Assembly: GCF_019443325.1 (NCBI RefSeq)
Contig: NZ_CP080383.1
Span: forward strand, 2,728,001 to 2,792,000
DNA: 64,000 nucleotides
Direction: 5' to 3'
Source: Cryobacterium sp. PAMC25264
GTDB taxonomy: Bacteria; Actinomycetota; Actinomycetes; Actinomycetales; Microbacteriaceae
Of this stretch, positions 43,740-53,237 are shown piece by piece. Under the pieces are notes generated by a model that worked only from the letters and a program-made list of their open reading frames with translations, was not told the origin of the DNA and made no database searches. Numbering within the stretch: the stretch's first letter is position 1; each line of letters begins with the position of its first letter. Made by a program: the position numbers and the translations under genes.

Positions 43740-46700
43740 TCACTGGAGGAGCGGCAGCTGCACCCGCACGAAGTTGCCCTTGGCGATGAGCACCCCTCTG
43801 CCGGGTGGGAACTCGGAGCGGTTGAGGCGGGGCAGCGCGGTCTTCAGCAGGATGTCGCCCTCCACCGATTCGGGCTGCAGCAACAGGCCCCGGCGGGAGT
43901 TCTTGATCTCGCCGAACAACGGCCAGGATGAGCTCCACGCGCTGGTCTCGGCCTCGCCGAGCAGGAAGTGGTCGCTGCGCTTGACCGCCCGGGTGAGCTC
44001 GAGGATCGGGCCGTCGGCGCTGGACTGCAGGAAGTCGCCCAGGCTCTCGACGAACACGGCGATGCGTCCCTCGGTGTCGGGGTCGGCCACCGCGGCGGCG
44101 AGGTCCTTGGCCAGCGCCGCGACGGCGTCGACGGTGGTGGCAGCCTCGGTCCACAGACCCAGCCGGGAGATCGGAGAGCGGGCGTTGCCGAAGTAATACA
44201 GTCGCGCATCCGGTTCGAACCGCTTGAACGAACGGGCGATCGACTCGATGGCGGTGCTGCGGCCGCTGGCGGGCGGGCCGGCCAGCAGCAGGGTACCGCT
44301 GGGTTCGAAACCGGCCGGGCCGAGGTCGACGTCGCCGAGGCCGAGCACGACCCGCTCCCCCACGCGCGCCGGCAGCTGGTCCTGCGGGTATTCCTTGGGC
44401 AGCGAGCCGATGATGGGCGCCTCAGCCACGCCCGCACGGCGCATGGCCTCGGCCAGCCGCCGGGTGGCGTCGGACTGGGCCGACTGGGCGGAGAGCCCGC
44501 CGAGAATCGCGATCTGGGTTTCGAAGCCGTCCACGATGGCGCGGCCGGCCGGCGACTTGACGCTGAGGATGTCGCTGGGCACGTCGAGCATGCCGTACCC
44601 GTCGTCGGCGAGCCGCAGCACGACCTTCCGCTGGATCGCAGAGGAGATCGACGCGGGCACGGCGCCGGCACGGTCGGCGGTGAGGGCCACGTGCAGGCCC
44701 AGCTGTCGACCGTCGGAGAGGATGTCCTTGAACACGTCGAACCACTGGGCGCGGCCGGCGGTGATCTCGAAGTCGTTGCGGAAGTTGGGGAACCCGTCGA
44801 TGAGCAGCAGGATGCGCGGCTCGGTCGGCTGCCCGGCCAGCTGCCGGTACTCGCTGATGTTCGACGCGTTCGCCTCGGCGTAGAGCGCCTTGCGGCGGTC
44901 GAGTTCTCCTTGCAGGGTGCGGAACAACCGCACGATGCGTTCGGTGTCGTCGCCCATGATGATCGAGCCCACGTGCGGCAGCTGCTCGAGCATGCGCAGG
45001 CTGCCGGCGCCGAAGTCGAGCCCGTAGACGTGCACGGGTCCGCCGCGCGGGGTGATCGCCGCGGCGCAGGCGAGGGTGCGCAGCACCGACGACTTGCCCG
45101 AGCCACCGGTGCCGAAGACGGAGAGATGGCCGTCGATGTCGGGGCGGAAGTACGCGGAAACCTGCTGCTGCTGCTCGGCGACGTCGGAGACGCCGAGGAG
45201 GAGTTCGGCATCCGTGCGCTGCCGCAGCAGGCTGAGGTCGTAGGCGGCGGCGAGCTCGTCGAGCCACGGGCGGCGGGGCGCAGGGATGCCGGCGCCGGCG
45301 TTGGCGGCGACGATCGTGGTGACCAGACGCTGCTGGTCGGTGGGGCCGAGGTCGCGGTCTTCGTCGACGTTCTCGGTGGAGCGGGGCTCCTCCCAACGGC
45401 TTTCGGCGCCGAAGCGCAGCTCGTGCACGTCGATGCCGGCGCGCTCGGGTTCGCGGCTGGTCCACCCGCCGGCATAGGCGGACTGGAACTGCGCGAGCCG
45501 GCCGGGGCCGGTCTTGGCGACGCCGCGGCCCGGGATGGCCGGGTCGAAGTGCGCGGAGTCCTTGGTGCCGATCACGTCGGTGCTGTCGGACTCGTCGGCC
45601 ATCCGCAGCGCAATGCGCAGCGGAGTGTTGGCACGCAGGTTGTCCTTGATCACGCCGGCGGGGCGCTGGGTGGCCATGATCAGGTGGATGCCCAGCGACC
45701 GGCCGCGCTGCGCGATATCGACGACGCCGTCGACGAACTCGGGTACCTCCGTGGCCAGCGCCGCGAACTCGTCGATGACAAGCACCAGGGCGGGCGGGCT
45801 GTCGGGGTCGCCGCGCTTCTCCAGCTCGAGCAGGTCCTTGGCCTTCTTGCGGTTGAGCAGGTGTTCGCGGTGGTGCAGTTCGGCGCGGAGGCTGGTGAGC
45901 GCTCGGCGCACCAGGTGCGGGCTGAGGTCGGTGACCAGGCCCACGCAGTGCGGCAGGGTGACGCAGTCGGCGAACGCCGAACCGCCCTTGTAGTCCACGA
46001 AGAGGAAGGTGACCCGGTCGGGGCTGTATTCGGCGGCCATGCCGAGCACCCAGGCTTGCAGGAACTCGCTCTTGCCGGCACCGGTGGTGCCACCGACGAG
46101 GGCGTGCGGGCCCTGGGTGCGGAGGTCCAGGTGCATGGCGTCGACACCGGCGGAGCCGATGATGGCGCGCAGCTTGCCGGCCCGGCGGGGCTTGGGCGTG
46201 CCGCCGGAACGGTCGTGGATGGACGTGTTCTGCTGCCACCGGTCGATGACCGCGGCGCTGGTCTCCACCATCTCGTGGCCGAGCAGGGTCACCAGGGACA
46301 CCGTGCGGGGCAGGTCGCTGGCGTCGGCGACGAGGGCGCCGGCGTCGATGACCGGGGCCATCCGCTTGGCGAATTCGAGGGCGGTGACCGAGTCCAGCTG
46401 TTCGGTGACGACGTTGTCGATGGTCTCACCCAGGCGCACGAAGCCGACCGTGGCCAGTCCGGCGTCGTCGGCGAGGTGCAGGTAGGTGCGGCAGACGGCG
46501 GGCAGCGCGGCCACGGTCGGGCCGATCCAGATGGGGTAGACGCCGGCGTCGGCGGCGATCTCGGCGAGTTGCACGAGGCGGGCCCGATCGATGGCCACGT
46601 CATCGGAGATCAGCAGCACGATCGCGGGGATGGGCGACTTGGTGCCCTGGTCGGAGCCCTTGCCGACCTCGCCGCCGCGTTCGAGCGCGGCATCCGTTTG

Positions 46701-48210
46701 CCCATGGCGCCGCGACGCTGGGTCTTGGCCTGGGCGAGGCGGGCCTCGACGACGCCCTCGATGCCGGAGAGCACGGCGCTGGCGCTGGCGGCGCTGTCGG
46801 CGAGGTGGCTGCCCTCGAGCGGGCTGTGCGGGGAGGAGGTGTGCGGCATCCACTTGAGCCACTCCAGCTCGCGGGACCAGCGCGGGGTGAGCAGCGACGC
46901 CACGACGAGTTCGGCCGGGGAGTGCAGCGCGGTGAGCTGCACGAGGATCGAGTTGATCGAGCCCATCGCCTGCACCGGCGAACCGGCGATACCAAGCGCG
47001 CCGGAGTCGTAGAGGTTGTCGATCAGCGGCACGCCGTCGAGGGTCTGGTTGGCCTCGACGACCTCGGTGAGCTTCTCCTGGAACTCGGGCAGCATGTCGC
47101 CGCGGCTGGAGTCCTTGATGGTGTTGCGGGAGTTCATGGTGCCGATGCCCAGCCGGACGTTCAGGAACGACCAGTGCTCGGGCCGACGCGTCCAAAGAAG
47201 CGGGCCGCGGTTCATCGCGTGCTCGTGCGCTTCCTGCGTCGACGGGGATTCCTTGAGCCGCAGGTCGAACTCAGTAACCCGTTCGGTGGCCAGGCGTGCG
47301 GTGAGCACCTCGAGGCGGGATTCGAACGTGGCGATGGCCTTGGCCAGTCGGCGCTTGTCGCGGGATTTGGTGGTGGCGAAGTTGCCGATCAGCATCACCG
47401 GCGAGAGCAGGCAGAAGAGCAGGCTGATCGGGCTCTGGGTGAACGCGAACATGGCCCCACCGAGCAGCAGCGGGGTGATCATCGCCAGCAGCGGGAACGG
47501 CTGCGGCTCCTTCTCCACCGGCACCTCCGGCGCGGTGAATTCCTGGCCGATGTAGCGCTTCTCCACCTTGGGCGAGCGGTTGAAGAAGATCGGGCCGGGC
47601 TTGGGTGCGGCCTCGGGGCGGCGCCGGCGACCAGGCTGATTTCCACCTCGGAGTCGCCGAGCAGCAGCCGTTCGGTCTTGGCGATGCGCAGCCGGCCCAC
47701 GATGCCGCCGTCGACGACCACACCGTTGGCGCTGCCGAGGTCGATGACCTCCACGGTCTCGCCGATCTCCAGACGCGCGTGCTTCTTGGAGACCAGGCTG
47801 TCGTGCAGCACGATGTCGCAGCCGGGGTCGCGGCCGAGCACCAGGCTGCCGGGCGCGAGCGGAAAGTCGGTGCCGGCATCCGGCCCGGTGAGCACCCGCA
47901 GTTGCGCGACCGGCGGCTGGGTAAGCGTGGACGGCGCCTGGTAGAGCACACCGGCGTCGGCCAGGCTCACGGATGCGCCGGAGCCGATCCACGCCTCCCC
48001 CACCGGGCCGTCCGGCGGCAGGGTGAGCGGTGCGCTCTGCCCGGGCAGCGTGGCGCGCAGGGTGAGGTACCGGTCGGCCGAGTGCACGGTCTGCGCATCC
48101 ACCCGGCTGATGGTGCCGGCGATCTCGCTGATCGTGGCGGCGGCATCCGCGGTGACGATGATGTCGCTGGCGGCGCCGTTGGGGCGAACCAGGGTGAGCT
48201 TGAGGCGCAT
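43740..48210 (-). pseudogene. essC: T7SS motor ATPase, EssC/EccC type with N-terminal FHA domain, two frame breaks
   Basis: If one base is added at 47615-47618 and one at 46701-46703, a protein of about 1490 residues results. N-terminal 100 residues: beta-rich ubiquitin-like or FHA-like part. FHA domain about 115-185: LVLGRDPGCDIVLHDSLVSKKHARL, DLGSANGVVV. Two membrane helices near 235-270. Three FtsK/SpoIIIE ATPase modules: GGTTGAGKS near 707 with VIDEFAAL; GTGGSGKSS near 1037; GPPASGRS near 1313. This is the plan of EssC, the T7SSb motor that pulls WXG100 substrates out. EccC proteins of mycobacteria lack the FHA part. The ATG at 48210 is the first in frame. Confidence 0.85.
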
Positions 48211-48276
48211 TCGGTCCCTATTTCAAGTTGCAGGCAGAGCTGTGCGGGGGTGCGGTGGTGCGTCGGGCGTCGGGCG

Positions 48277-48765
48277 TTACTCGCCGCGGCGTTCCCAGGG
48301 CCAAAGCGGGCGGCCGTGTTCGCCGTAGTGCGAGGCGAGCAGGATCGAATAGCTGAGCGCCACGATGAACGCCAGCGCGCCTACGCTGAGCGCGAAGGGG
48401 CTGGCGAGCATCGACCCGGCAAAGAGTACGACGGCGAACGGGTCGCCGTTGCCGGCGGCCACGAGGATGGCGCCGGTGGCGATGAACAGTCCGTACGCGG
48501 CGATGCCCGTGGCAACGGCAAACCCCACCACGACGCGTTGCTTGTCGGGTGGGGTGTTGACGCCGAGGAGGATGAGCATGAGCAGCACCAGCAGCACCGC
48601 GACGGCGGCCATGGTGGGGCCGACGAGTGGGCCGGCGGAGCGGTCGGCGATGACGTCGAGGTTGGTGGCCAGGCTGATCATGCCGAAGGCGGCCACGAGC
48701 AGCGCGGCGTAGAGCACCGTCGCGAAGACGGCGACGATGGTCGCGTACTTCTGATAATCGCGCAT
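48277..48765 (-). CDS. Four-helix membrane protein of the T7SS locus
   Basis: About 162 residues from ATG 48765 with GGGGGGAG just upstream. Four membrane helices (for example IVAVFATVLYAALLVAAFGMISL and VVVGFAVATGIAAYGLFIATGAILVA) are joined by short loops, and the tail ends PLWPWERRGE. No family recognised. It lies 66 bp before the motor gene and is likely co-transcribed, so it may be a small T7SS membrane subunit. Confidence 0.6.
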   Translation of the reverse strand: MRDYQKYATIVAVFATVLYAALLVAAFGMISLATNLDVIADRSAGPLVGPTMAAVAVLLVLLMLILLGVNTPPDKQRVVVGFAVATGIAAYGLFIATGAILVAAGNGDPFAVVLFAGSMLASPFALSVGALAFIVALSYSILLASHYGEHGRPLWPWERRGE

Positions 48766-48792
48766 GTGCTCCCCCCGCACTGCTGCCGGCGG

Positions 48793-49818
48793 TTAGGCCG
48801 GACGAGCGAGCTGCGGTCCTTCGGCGAGCTGACGCTCGTACTCGGCCTTGGCGGCGGCGTTCTTCGCGGTGACGCTGCGACCGCGGCGGGCGATCCAAGC
48901 GCCGAACCAGATCGGCACCTCGCGGGCCACGATGGCTGCGGCGATGGCGCCGGGATTCAGCCACTGGGTGGTCACGAAGCGTCCGGCCTCGGCGGGGGTG
49001 AGGTTCCACGCCTGCACGGCCAGCAGGGCGCCGCCGATGTAGGAGAAGTACACGACCACGGCCACAAGGAAGCCGCCGAGCACGTAGGCCCACCAGCCGG
49101 CGCGGTTGAGCACCGCCACCAGCAGGGCGAAGGCGAGGAAGAAGAAGATCACCGGGATGTAGAAGACCGGCAGCACCAGGAAGTCGGTAAACCGGGTGGT
49201 GGCCTCGGCGACCGTGGGGGCGCTCGACGCGGAGATGACGAACGCGACAACCGCGTAAACCACGGCGAACACGGCGGTGGCGATCAAGCCGATGAGGATG
49301 CCCGCGGCGCGGTTGCCCGCGGTCTTGGGCGGCGTCGGAGCCGTGACGTACACCGGGGTGGGCGCGAACTGCTGGGTGGGCGTGTACTGCTCGGCGCTGG
49401 GCTGCTGCACGCTCGGCTGCTGCACGAGCGGCTGGCTGGCCGCGGCGGGCGTGGGCACGTACGCGGGCGTGTAGTCCTTCTGCTGGGCAACGGCTTCGTC
49501 GCGAGCGACCTCGGCCGGGGTGGCCTCGGGCTCAGCGGTGAGGCGTTCGACCTTTTCGGTCGGCGCGTCGGAGTCGGCGGCGGTATACGGGGCCGGCTCG
49601 TAGTCGATCGGCTCGCCGGGGACGTACGGGGCGGGCTCGGCGTCGGGCGCTGGCGTCTCGGCGGCGGGCTCCACGTGGGGGTCGATCACGGTCTCGTCGA
49701 CGACCTTGCTGGGGTCGGCCACGGTGGTGGGCTCTGGGGACTGGTTGTCGTGGATGGGCGTGGTGGGCGCATCCGGGTTGTGGTTCTTGTTTCCCTCAGG
49801 GGGCGTCGTGTCGGTCAT
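48793..49818 (-). CDS. Membrane protein with long Pro/Glu/Thr-rich N-terminus
   Basis: The 341-residue protein has about 160 disordered residues rich in P, T, E and A (TTPPEGNKNHNPDAPTTP, LVQQPSVQQPSAEQYTPTQQ) and then four membrane helices (AAGILIGLIATAVFAVVYAVVAFVIS and on), ending in a charged tail (RSVTAKNAAAKAEYERQL). The start at ATG 49818 follows GAGGAG. Family unknown. It is the first gene of the leftward run into the T7SS motor, 117 bp from pilO. Confidence 0.6.
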   Translation of the reverse strand: MTDTTPPEGNKNHNPDAPTTPIHDNQSPEPTTVADPSKVVDETVIDPHVEPAAETPAPDAEPAPYVPGEPIDYEPAPYTAADSDAPTEKVERLTAEPEATPAEVARDEAVAQQKDYTPAYVPTPAAASQPLVQQPSVQQPSAEQYTPTQQFAPTPVYVTAPTPPKTAGNRAAGILIGLIATAVFAVVYAVVAFVISASSAPTVAEATTRFTDFLVLPVFYIPVIFFFLAFALLVAVLNRAGWWAYVLGGFLVAVVVYFSYIGGALLAVQAWNLTPAEAGRFVTTQWLNPGAIAAAIVAREVPIWFGAWIARRGRSVTAKNAAAKAEYERQLAEGPQLARPA

Positions 49819-49935
49819 GCTGCACTCCTCGTGAGCCTCGTGGCCGTAGCTCTGTGCTGCAACTGTAGCAATCAGGGGTGCGAAGTCGACGGAAGCTTGG
49901 CGCGCGCGGCGGGGAAGCGTTGTGTCACTCGCCGG

Positions 49936-50652
49936 TCATTCAACCGGGGCTACTTCCTGCCCGCTGGGCACGAGCACGTAGACGAGGCCAGAGATGGTCG
50001 CGGTCACGTCATCGGGAGCGGCGGCGGCCTCGTCTCCCGCACCGTGGGCGCTTGTCAAGCCCGACACGAGGAACAGGCGCGCACCGGTTTGCAGACCGTT
50101 CACGAATTGGAGTGTGTTGACGTAGCTGCCCTTGACCGTCACGGTTATGTCCATAGAGGCAAAGTTCTCGGTTGTGATCTTCGAGTTAGTCACCGGCGGC
50201 GTACCCAGGGACGGTGTGCCGGGTTCCGGCACCGCGGTCGGAGCCGGGCTTGCCGAAGAGTCCGTTTCCGTGGCGGGCGCTGCAACCGCTTCGGGTGCCA
50301 CTACAGGTACGTAGGGCGCCGGGTCGGCCACGGTAATTCCTTTCAGCGTGACCTGGGTGCTTCCGGCGAGCGCATCGAGCTGCTTGAAGAAAGCGGCCAT
50401 GCCCGTCTCCGACGGCACCGATGCGTTGAGCGGAGCCAATTCACTCTTCAGGGATTCAAGGCCGGTGAAGTCCTGCTTCAACTGGTCAAGCACGGCCGCC
50501 TGGCCAGCGTTCGCGGTTGCCACCGTGTCGCGCTGGGCGTTCGCGGCCGCCGCAGCGGCGAGCTGCGGTTGAATCCCAAGTATTGTGCCCCCGACCAGCA
50601 CCACGATCATAATCAGGATGGAGCCGATCATCCAGAATCGGTTCTTGTCCAT
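49936..50652 (-). CDS. pilO: Type IV pilus inner-membrane protein PilO
   Basis: The 238-residue bitopic protein has one membrane helix near residues 7-27 (FWMIGSILIMIVVLVGGTILG), a coiled part (LDQLKQDFTGLESLKSELAPL) and a PilO-type ferredoxin-like domain (MAAFFKQLDALAGSTQVTLKGITV) interrupted by a Pro/Ala-rich insert of about 40 residues. Its C-terminal part has VTVKGSYVNTLQFVNGLQTGARLF. It forms the PilM-PilN-PilO alignment complex. It starts 2 bp after pilN. Confidence 0.82.
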   Translation of the reverse strand: MDKNRFWMIGSILIMIVVLVGGTILGIQPQLAAAAAANAQRDTVATANAGQAAVLDQLKQDFTGLESLKSELAPLNASVPSETGMAAFFKQLDALAGSTQVTLKGITVADPAPYVPVVAPEAVAAPATETDSSASPAPTAVPEPGTPSLGTPPVTNSKITTENFASMDITVTVKGSYVNTLQFVNGLQTGARLFLVSGLTSAHGAGDEAAAAPDDVTATISGLVYVLVPSGQEVAPVE

Positions 50653-50654
50653 GG

Positions 50655-51317
50655 CTACTTCTCCTCGCCGGTGAAACGCTGCGCAAGGGCGGCATCGTTG
50701 ACGTGCATGATCAGGGTCACAGTGAAGACACCGTCTTCGCCCCGGGCCACAGAGCCGGGAAGCACGTCTGCCACCCCTCTCAAATCGGCGAGGGAATCCA
50801 ACCAGGTAGGCACATCCGGCAGGATCGCGCTCTTCACAGTGAACGTCACCGTGGCCACGCGGGCACCTTGTAAGGGCGCGGTGGGCTGCACATAGAGAGC
50901 CAGGGGCGAGGCCGAGTCCACGGTCACTGTCTCCACGCTCACACTGGGGGGAAGGATGGCTTGGACGCTATCCAGGTACGACTTCCAGTCAATTTCGGTT
51001 GACGCCCCTACCTGCTGCGCAGCCCTCACAAGCTCCACCTGGCTTTGCACGGTTCGCACCTCGAGGTACTTGGATTGTTCCTCGAGTAGCTTGGGCGTCA
51101 GCGCCTGCTCGCTGGCCAATTGTGATTGGGCTTGCATCGCCCACGCAATAGACCCACCGATACCCAGCGCCATGAACGCCACCACACTAATGACACCCCA
51201 GCCCATTCGACGACGAACGACTCTGGCGTGACGCTCACGGTGTACTTCGGGAGGAAGCAGGTCAACTCTGGGAACACCGCCGACGATCAGGGCGACGTCC
51301 TTGCCCGCGCGGCTCAC
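50655..51317 (-). CDS. pilN: Type IV pilus assembly protein PilN
   Basis: The 220-residue protein begins with a short cytoplasmic tail holding VPRVDLLPPEVHRERHARV; the 'LLP' motif near the start is the PilN site that binds PilM. One membrane helix (GVISVVAFMALGIGGSIAWAM), a coiled coil (SQLASEQALTPKLLEEQSKYLEVRTVQ) and a ferredoxin-like fold follow. GTG start overlaps the pilM stop (GTGA). Confidence 0.85.
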   Translation of the reverse strand: MSRAGKDVALIVGGVPRVDLLPPEVHRERHARVVRRRMGWGVISVVAFMALGIGGSIAWAMQAQSQLASEQALTPKLLEEQSKYLEVRTVQSQVELVRAAQQVGASTEIDWKSYLDSVQAILPPSVSVETVTVDSASPLALYVQPTAPLQGARVATVTFTVKSAILPDVPTWLDSLADLRGVADVLPGSVARGEDGVFTVTLIMHVNDAALAQRFTGEEK

Positions 51318-52363
51318 GCCGCCCGCCCGAGCGCCAGTCCGAGTGCCACAGCGAAACCGGAGCCGTCGCGGCGAAGCTCCTGTAGCGTGAGCCCCTTGCC
51401 CAGCGCCACCATCCCAAACGGATCTGCGACCTCAACTGGAAGCCGAGTCATCTCAGCCAGGGCCTCTGGAAGCCCACGCAGCTGAGAGCCCCCTCCGCTG
51501 AGCACGATTTGACTCACCGCGTCGATCGGCCGTGTGTTCACGAAATAACTGATGGTGTTGCGCAGGCTCGTCAACTGCTCGCTGGCGACCTTGTAGATCA
51601 CCTCGATGGCTTTCTTGTCGGCCGCTGCCACGGTACCGGTCGCCAGGCCGAGACGCCGTTTGGTCTCTTCGGGCTGCTCGCCGCCCGGCTCTGCGTCGGA
51701 GCGCAATGCCTGGGTGATGTCATTCCCACCCGTTGCAATGATGCGCACGAATTGCGGTACTCCGTCAATGGCAATGACGACGCTCGTGGTGCTCCCTCCG
51801 ATATCGATCAAAGCAACCGTGCCGCTCACCCCGGGGCGGGACAACAACACGCGACTCAGGGCGAAGGGGATCAAGTCGACATCCACGGTGGTCAGGCCGG
51901 CCAGTTGCGCGGATTTCACGTTTGCCAGGACCGCAGCCTTCACGGCCGCGATTAGGAGGCCGCGAATCATTGGTCCGCTTTCGCCTTCGACCTCAGCGAT
52001 GGGGTAGAAGTCGAGGAGCGCGTCAGCGATAGGAATGGGAAGCATCTCCTGCACTTCGAAGGGAAGTGATTCACGGATGCGAGCCAGCGACATCTTCGGC
52101 ACACTGAGGTCACGAGCCAAGACCCTCTGGTTACCGACACCCAGTACGACACACTTCGTCTTGAATCCGCCTTCGGACCAGAGTTGCCTGAGCGCGCCGG
52201 CAACCGTGTTGGTCTCGATGACCTCGCCGCTCACGACGGCACCGGCCGGAAGTTGAACCTGGTGGTATCGCAACAGGGTCGGTCGGGCCGAACTGGGGTC
52301 GCTGATTTCAACAGCGCGCAGCGTGAGGCCGCCGATGTCCATTCCTACGACACTTTTTGCCAC
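51314..52363 (-). CDS. pilM: Type IV pilus assembly ATPase-like protein PilM
   Basis: The 349-residue actin/FtsA-like protein starts VVGMDIGGLTLRAVEI (phosphate 1 motif) and has VALIDIGGSTTSVVIAIDG (phosphate 2) and IVLSGGGSQLRGLPEAL (adenosine motif). PilM sits on the cytoplasmic face and binds the PilN tail. It follows pilD by about 34 bp and leads into pilN by overlap. Confidence 0.92.
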   Translation of the reverse strand: MAKSVVGMDIGGLTLRAVEISDPSSARPTLLRYHQVQLPAGAVVSGEVIETNTVAGALRQLWSEGGFKTKCVVLGVGNQRVLARDLSVPKMSLARIRESLPFEVQEMLPIPIADALLDFYPIAEVEGESGPMIRGLLIAAVKAAVLANVKSAQLAGLTTVDVDLIPFALSRVLLSRPGVSGTVALIDIGGSTTSVVIAIDGVPQFVRIIATGGNDITQALRSDAEPGGEQPEETKRRLGLATGTVAAADKKAIEVIYKVASEQLTSLRNTISYFVNTRPIDAVSQIVLSGGGSQLRGLPEALAEMTRLPVEVADPFGMVALGKGLTLQELRRDGSGFAVALGLALGRAA

Positions 52364-52397
52364 GGAATTACTCCTTTGTCACTGTTTGAAAACACGT

Positions 52398-53237
52398 CTA
52401 AATCACCCCAAGCACGGATAGGTATCCGGTCCACAGCCACCCGCCGAAGAAGATTCCCACCCAAGCGCCGATCAGCATCCAGGGGCCGAACGGGATGCCA
52501 CTTTTGCGGGTCGCTCGTCCCGACACGAGCAGACCCCCGGCGTATATCCCGCCGAGTAGGAATGCGGCGAACGCACCGACCGCCAGCTCTCCCCAACCGA
52601 GGAAGCCGAGGAACAGGCCGAGCACGCCCGCCAGTTTGACGTCGCCGAATCCCATGCCGCCGGGGTAGGCCAACGCCAGGATGAAATACGCCACCCACAA
52701 CGCGGCCAATCCGGCTCCTGCCCGCAAGACCGCTGCCAAGTCGCCTGACAGCGCTGCAGCCGAACCCAATAGGACCGCACCGACGACGTAGCTGGGCAAA
52801 ACCAAAGGGTTCGGGAGCCTGTGCACATCGAGGTCGATTAAGGCGAGCGCGATACTTATCGCAACGAGGTAGAGAAAACCCGTCAGGATCAGCAACTCAC
52901 TTGCGACACCGGCGTCACTCGGTCCTGACAGCATCCGCGAGGTGACAGCAACGAACGCAAGAGCTGTGCCGGCCTCAACAAGGGGATATCGCGCAGAAAT
53001 CGAGGTTTTGCAGGTGCGACACTTGCCGGCCAGCAGCAACCAGGACAGGACTGGAATGTTGTCACGCGGCGCGATCTGAGCGCCACAACGCGGGCACGCG
53101 CTGGGCGGAGAAACCACGGACAGGTACATGGGCACCCGGTAGACCACCACGTTCAGGAAGGATCCGATGGCGAGACCGAGCACGCCGCTCATCGCCACGA
53201 TGAGGAGGGTCAGGCCCGCAGGCCAGGATGCACTCAC
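52398..53237 (-). CDS. pilD: Prepilin peptidase / N-methyltransferase PilD
   Basis: The 279-residue membrane enzyme cuts the leader of prepilins at Gly and methylates the new N-terminus. LGLAIGSFLNVVVYRVP is the family entry. CPRC (48-51) and CRTC (73-76) form the zinc site found in bifunctional members. The aspartyl protease residues lie in LIDLDVHRLPNP (about 135/137) and GMGFGDVKLAG (about 199). GTG 53237 overlaps the upstream stop. Confidence 0.93.
   Translation of the reverse strand: MSASWPAGLTLLIVAMSGVLGLAIGSFLNVVVYRVPMYLSVVSPPSACPRCGAQIAPRDNIPVLSWLLLAGKCRTCKTSISARYPLVEAGTALAFVAVTSRMLSGPSDAGVASELLILTGFLYLVAISIALALIDLDVHRLPNPLVLPSYVVGAVLLGSAAALSGDLAAVLRAGAGLAALWVAYFILALAYPGGMGFGDVKLAGVLGLFLGFLGWGELAVGAFAAFLLGGIYAGGLLVSGRATRKSGIPFGPWMLIGAWVGIFFGGWLWTGYLSVLGVI

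Noticed and set aside
43968..47012. Open frame of over 1000 codons on the plus strand, antisense to the motor ATPase gene
   Set aside because: It mirrors the codon pattern of a GC-rich gene on the other strand; its translation is Gly/Arg/Val/Asp-rich with no domain, while the minus strand codes a clear EssC-type protein.
47605..50895. Plus-strand open frame of nearly 1100 codons over pilO and T7SS genes
   Set aside because: It runs across several real minus-strand genes and its Gly/Arg/His-rich translation has no recognisable fold.
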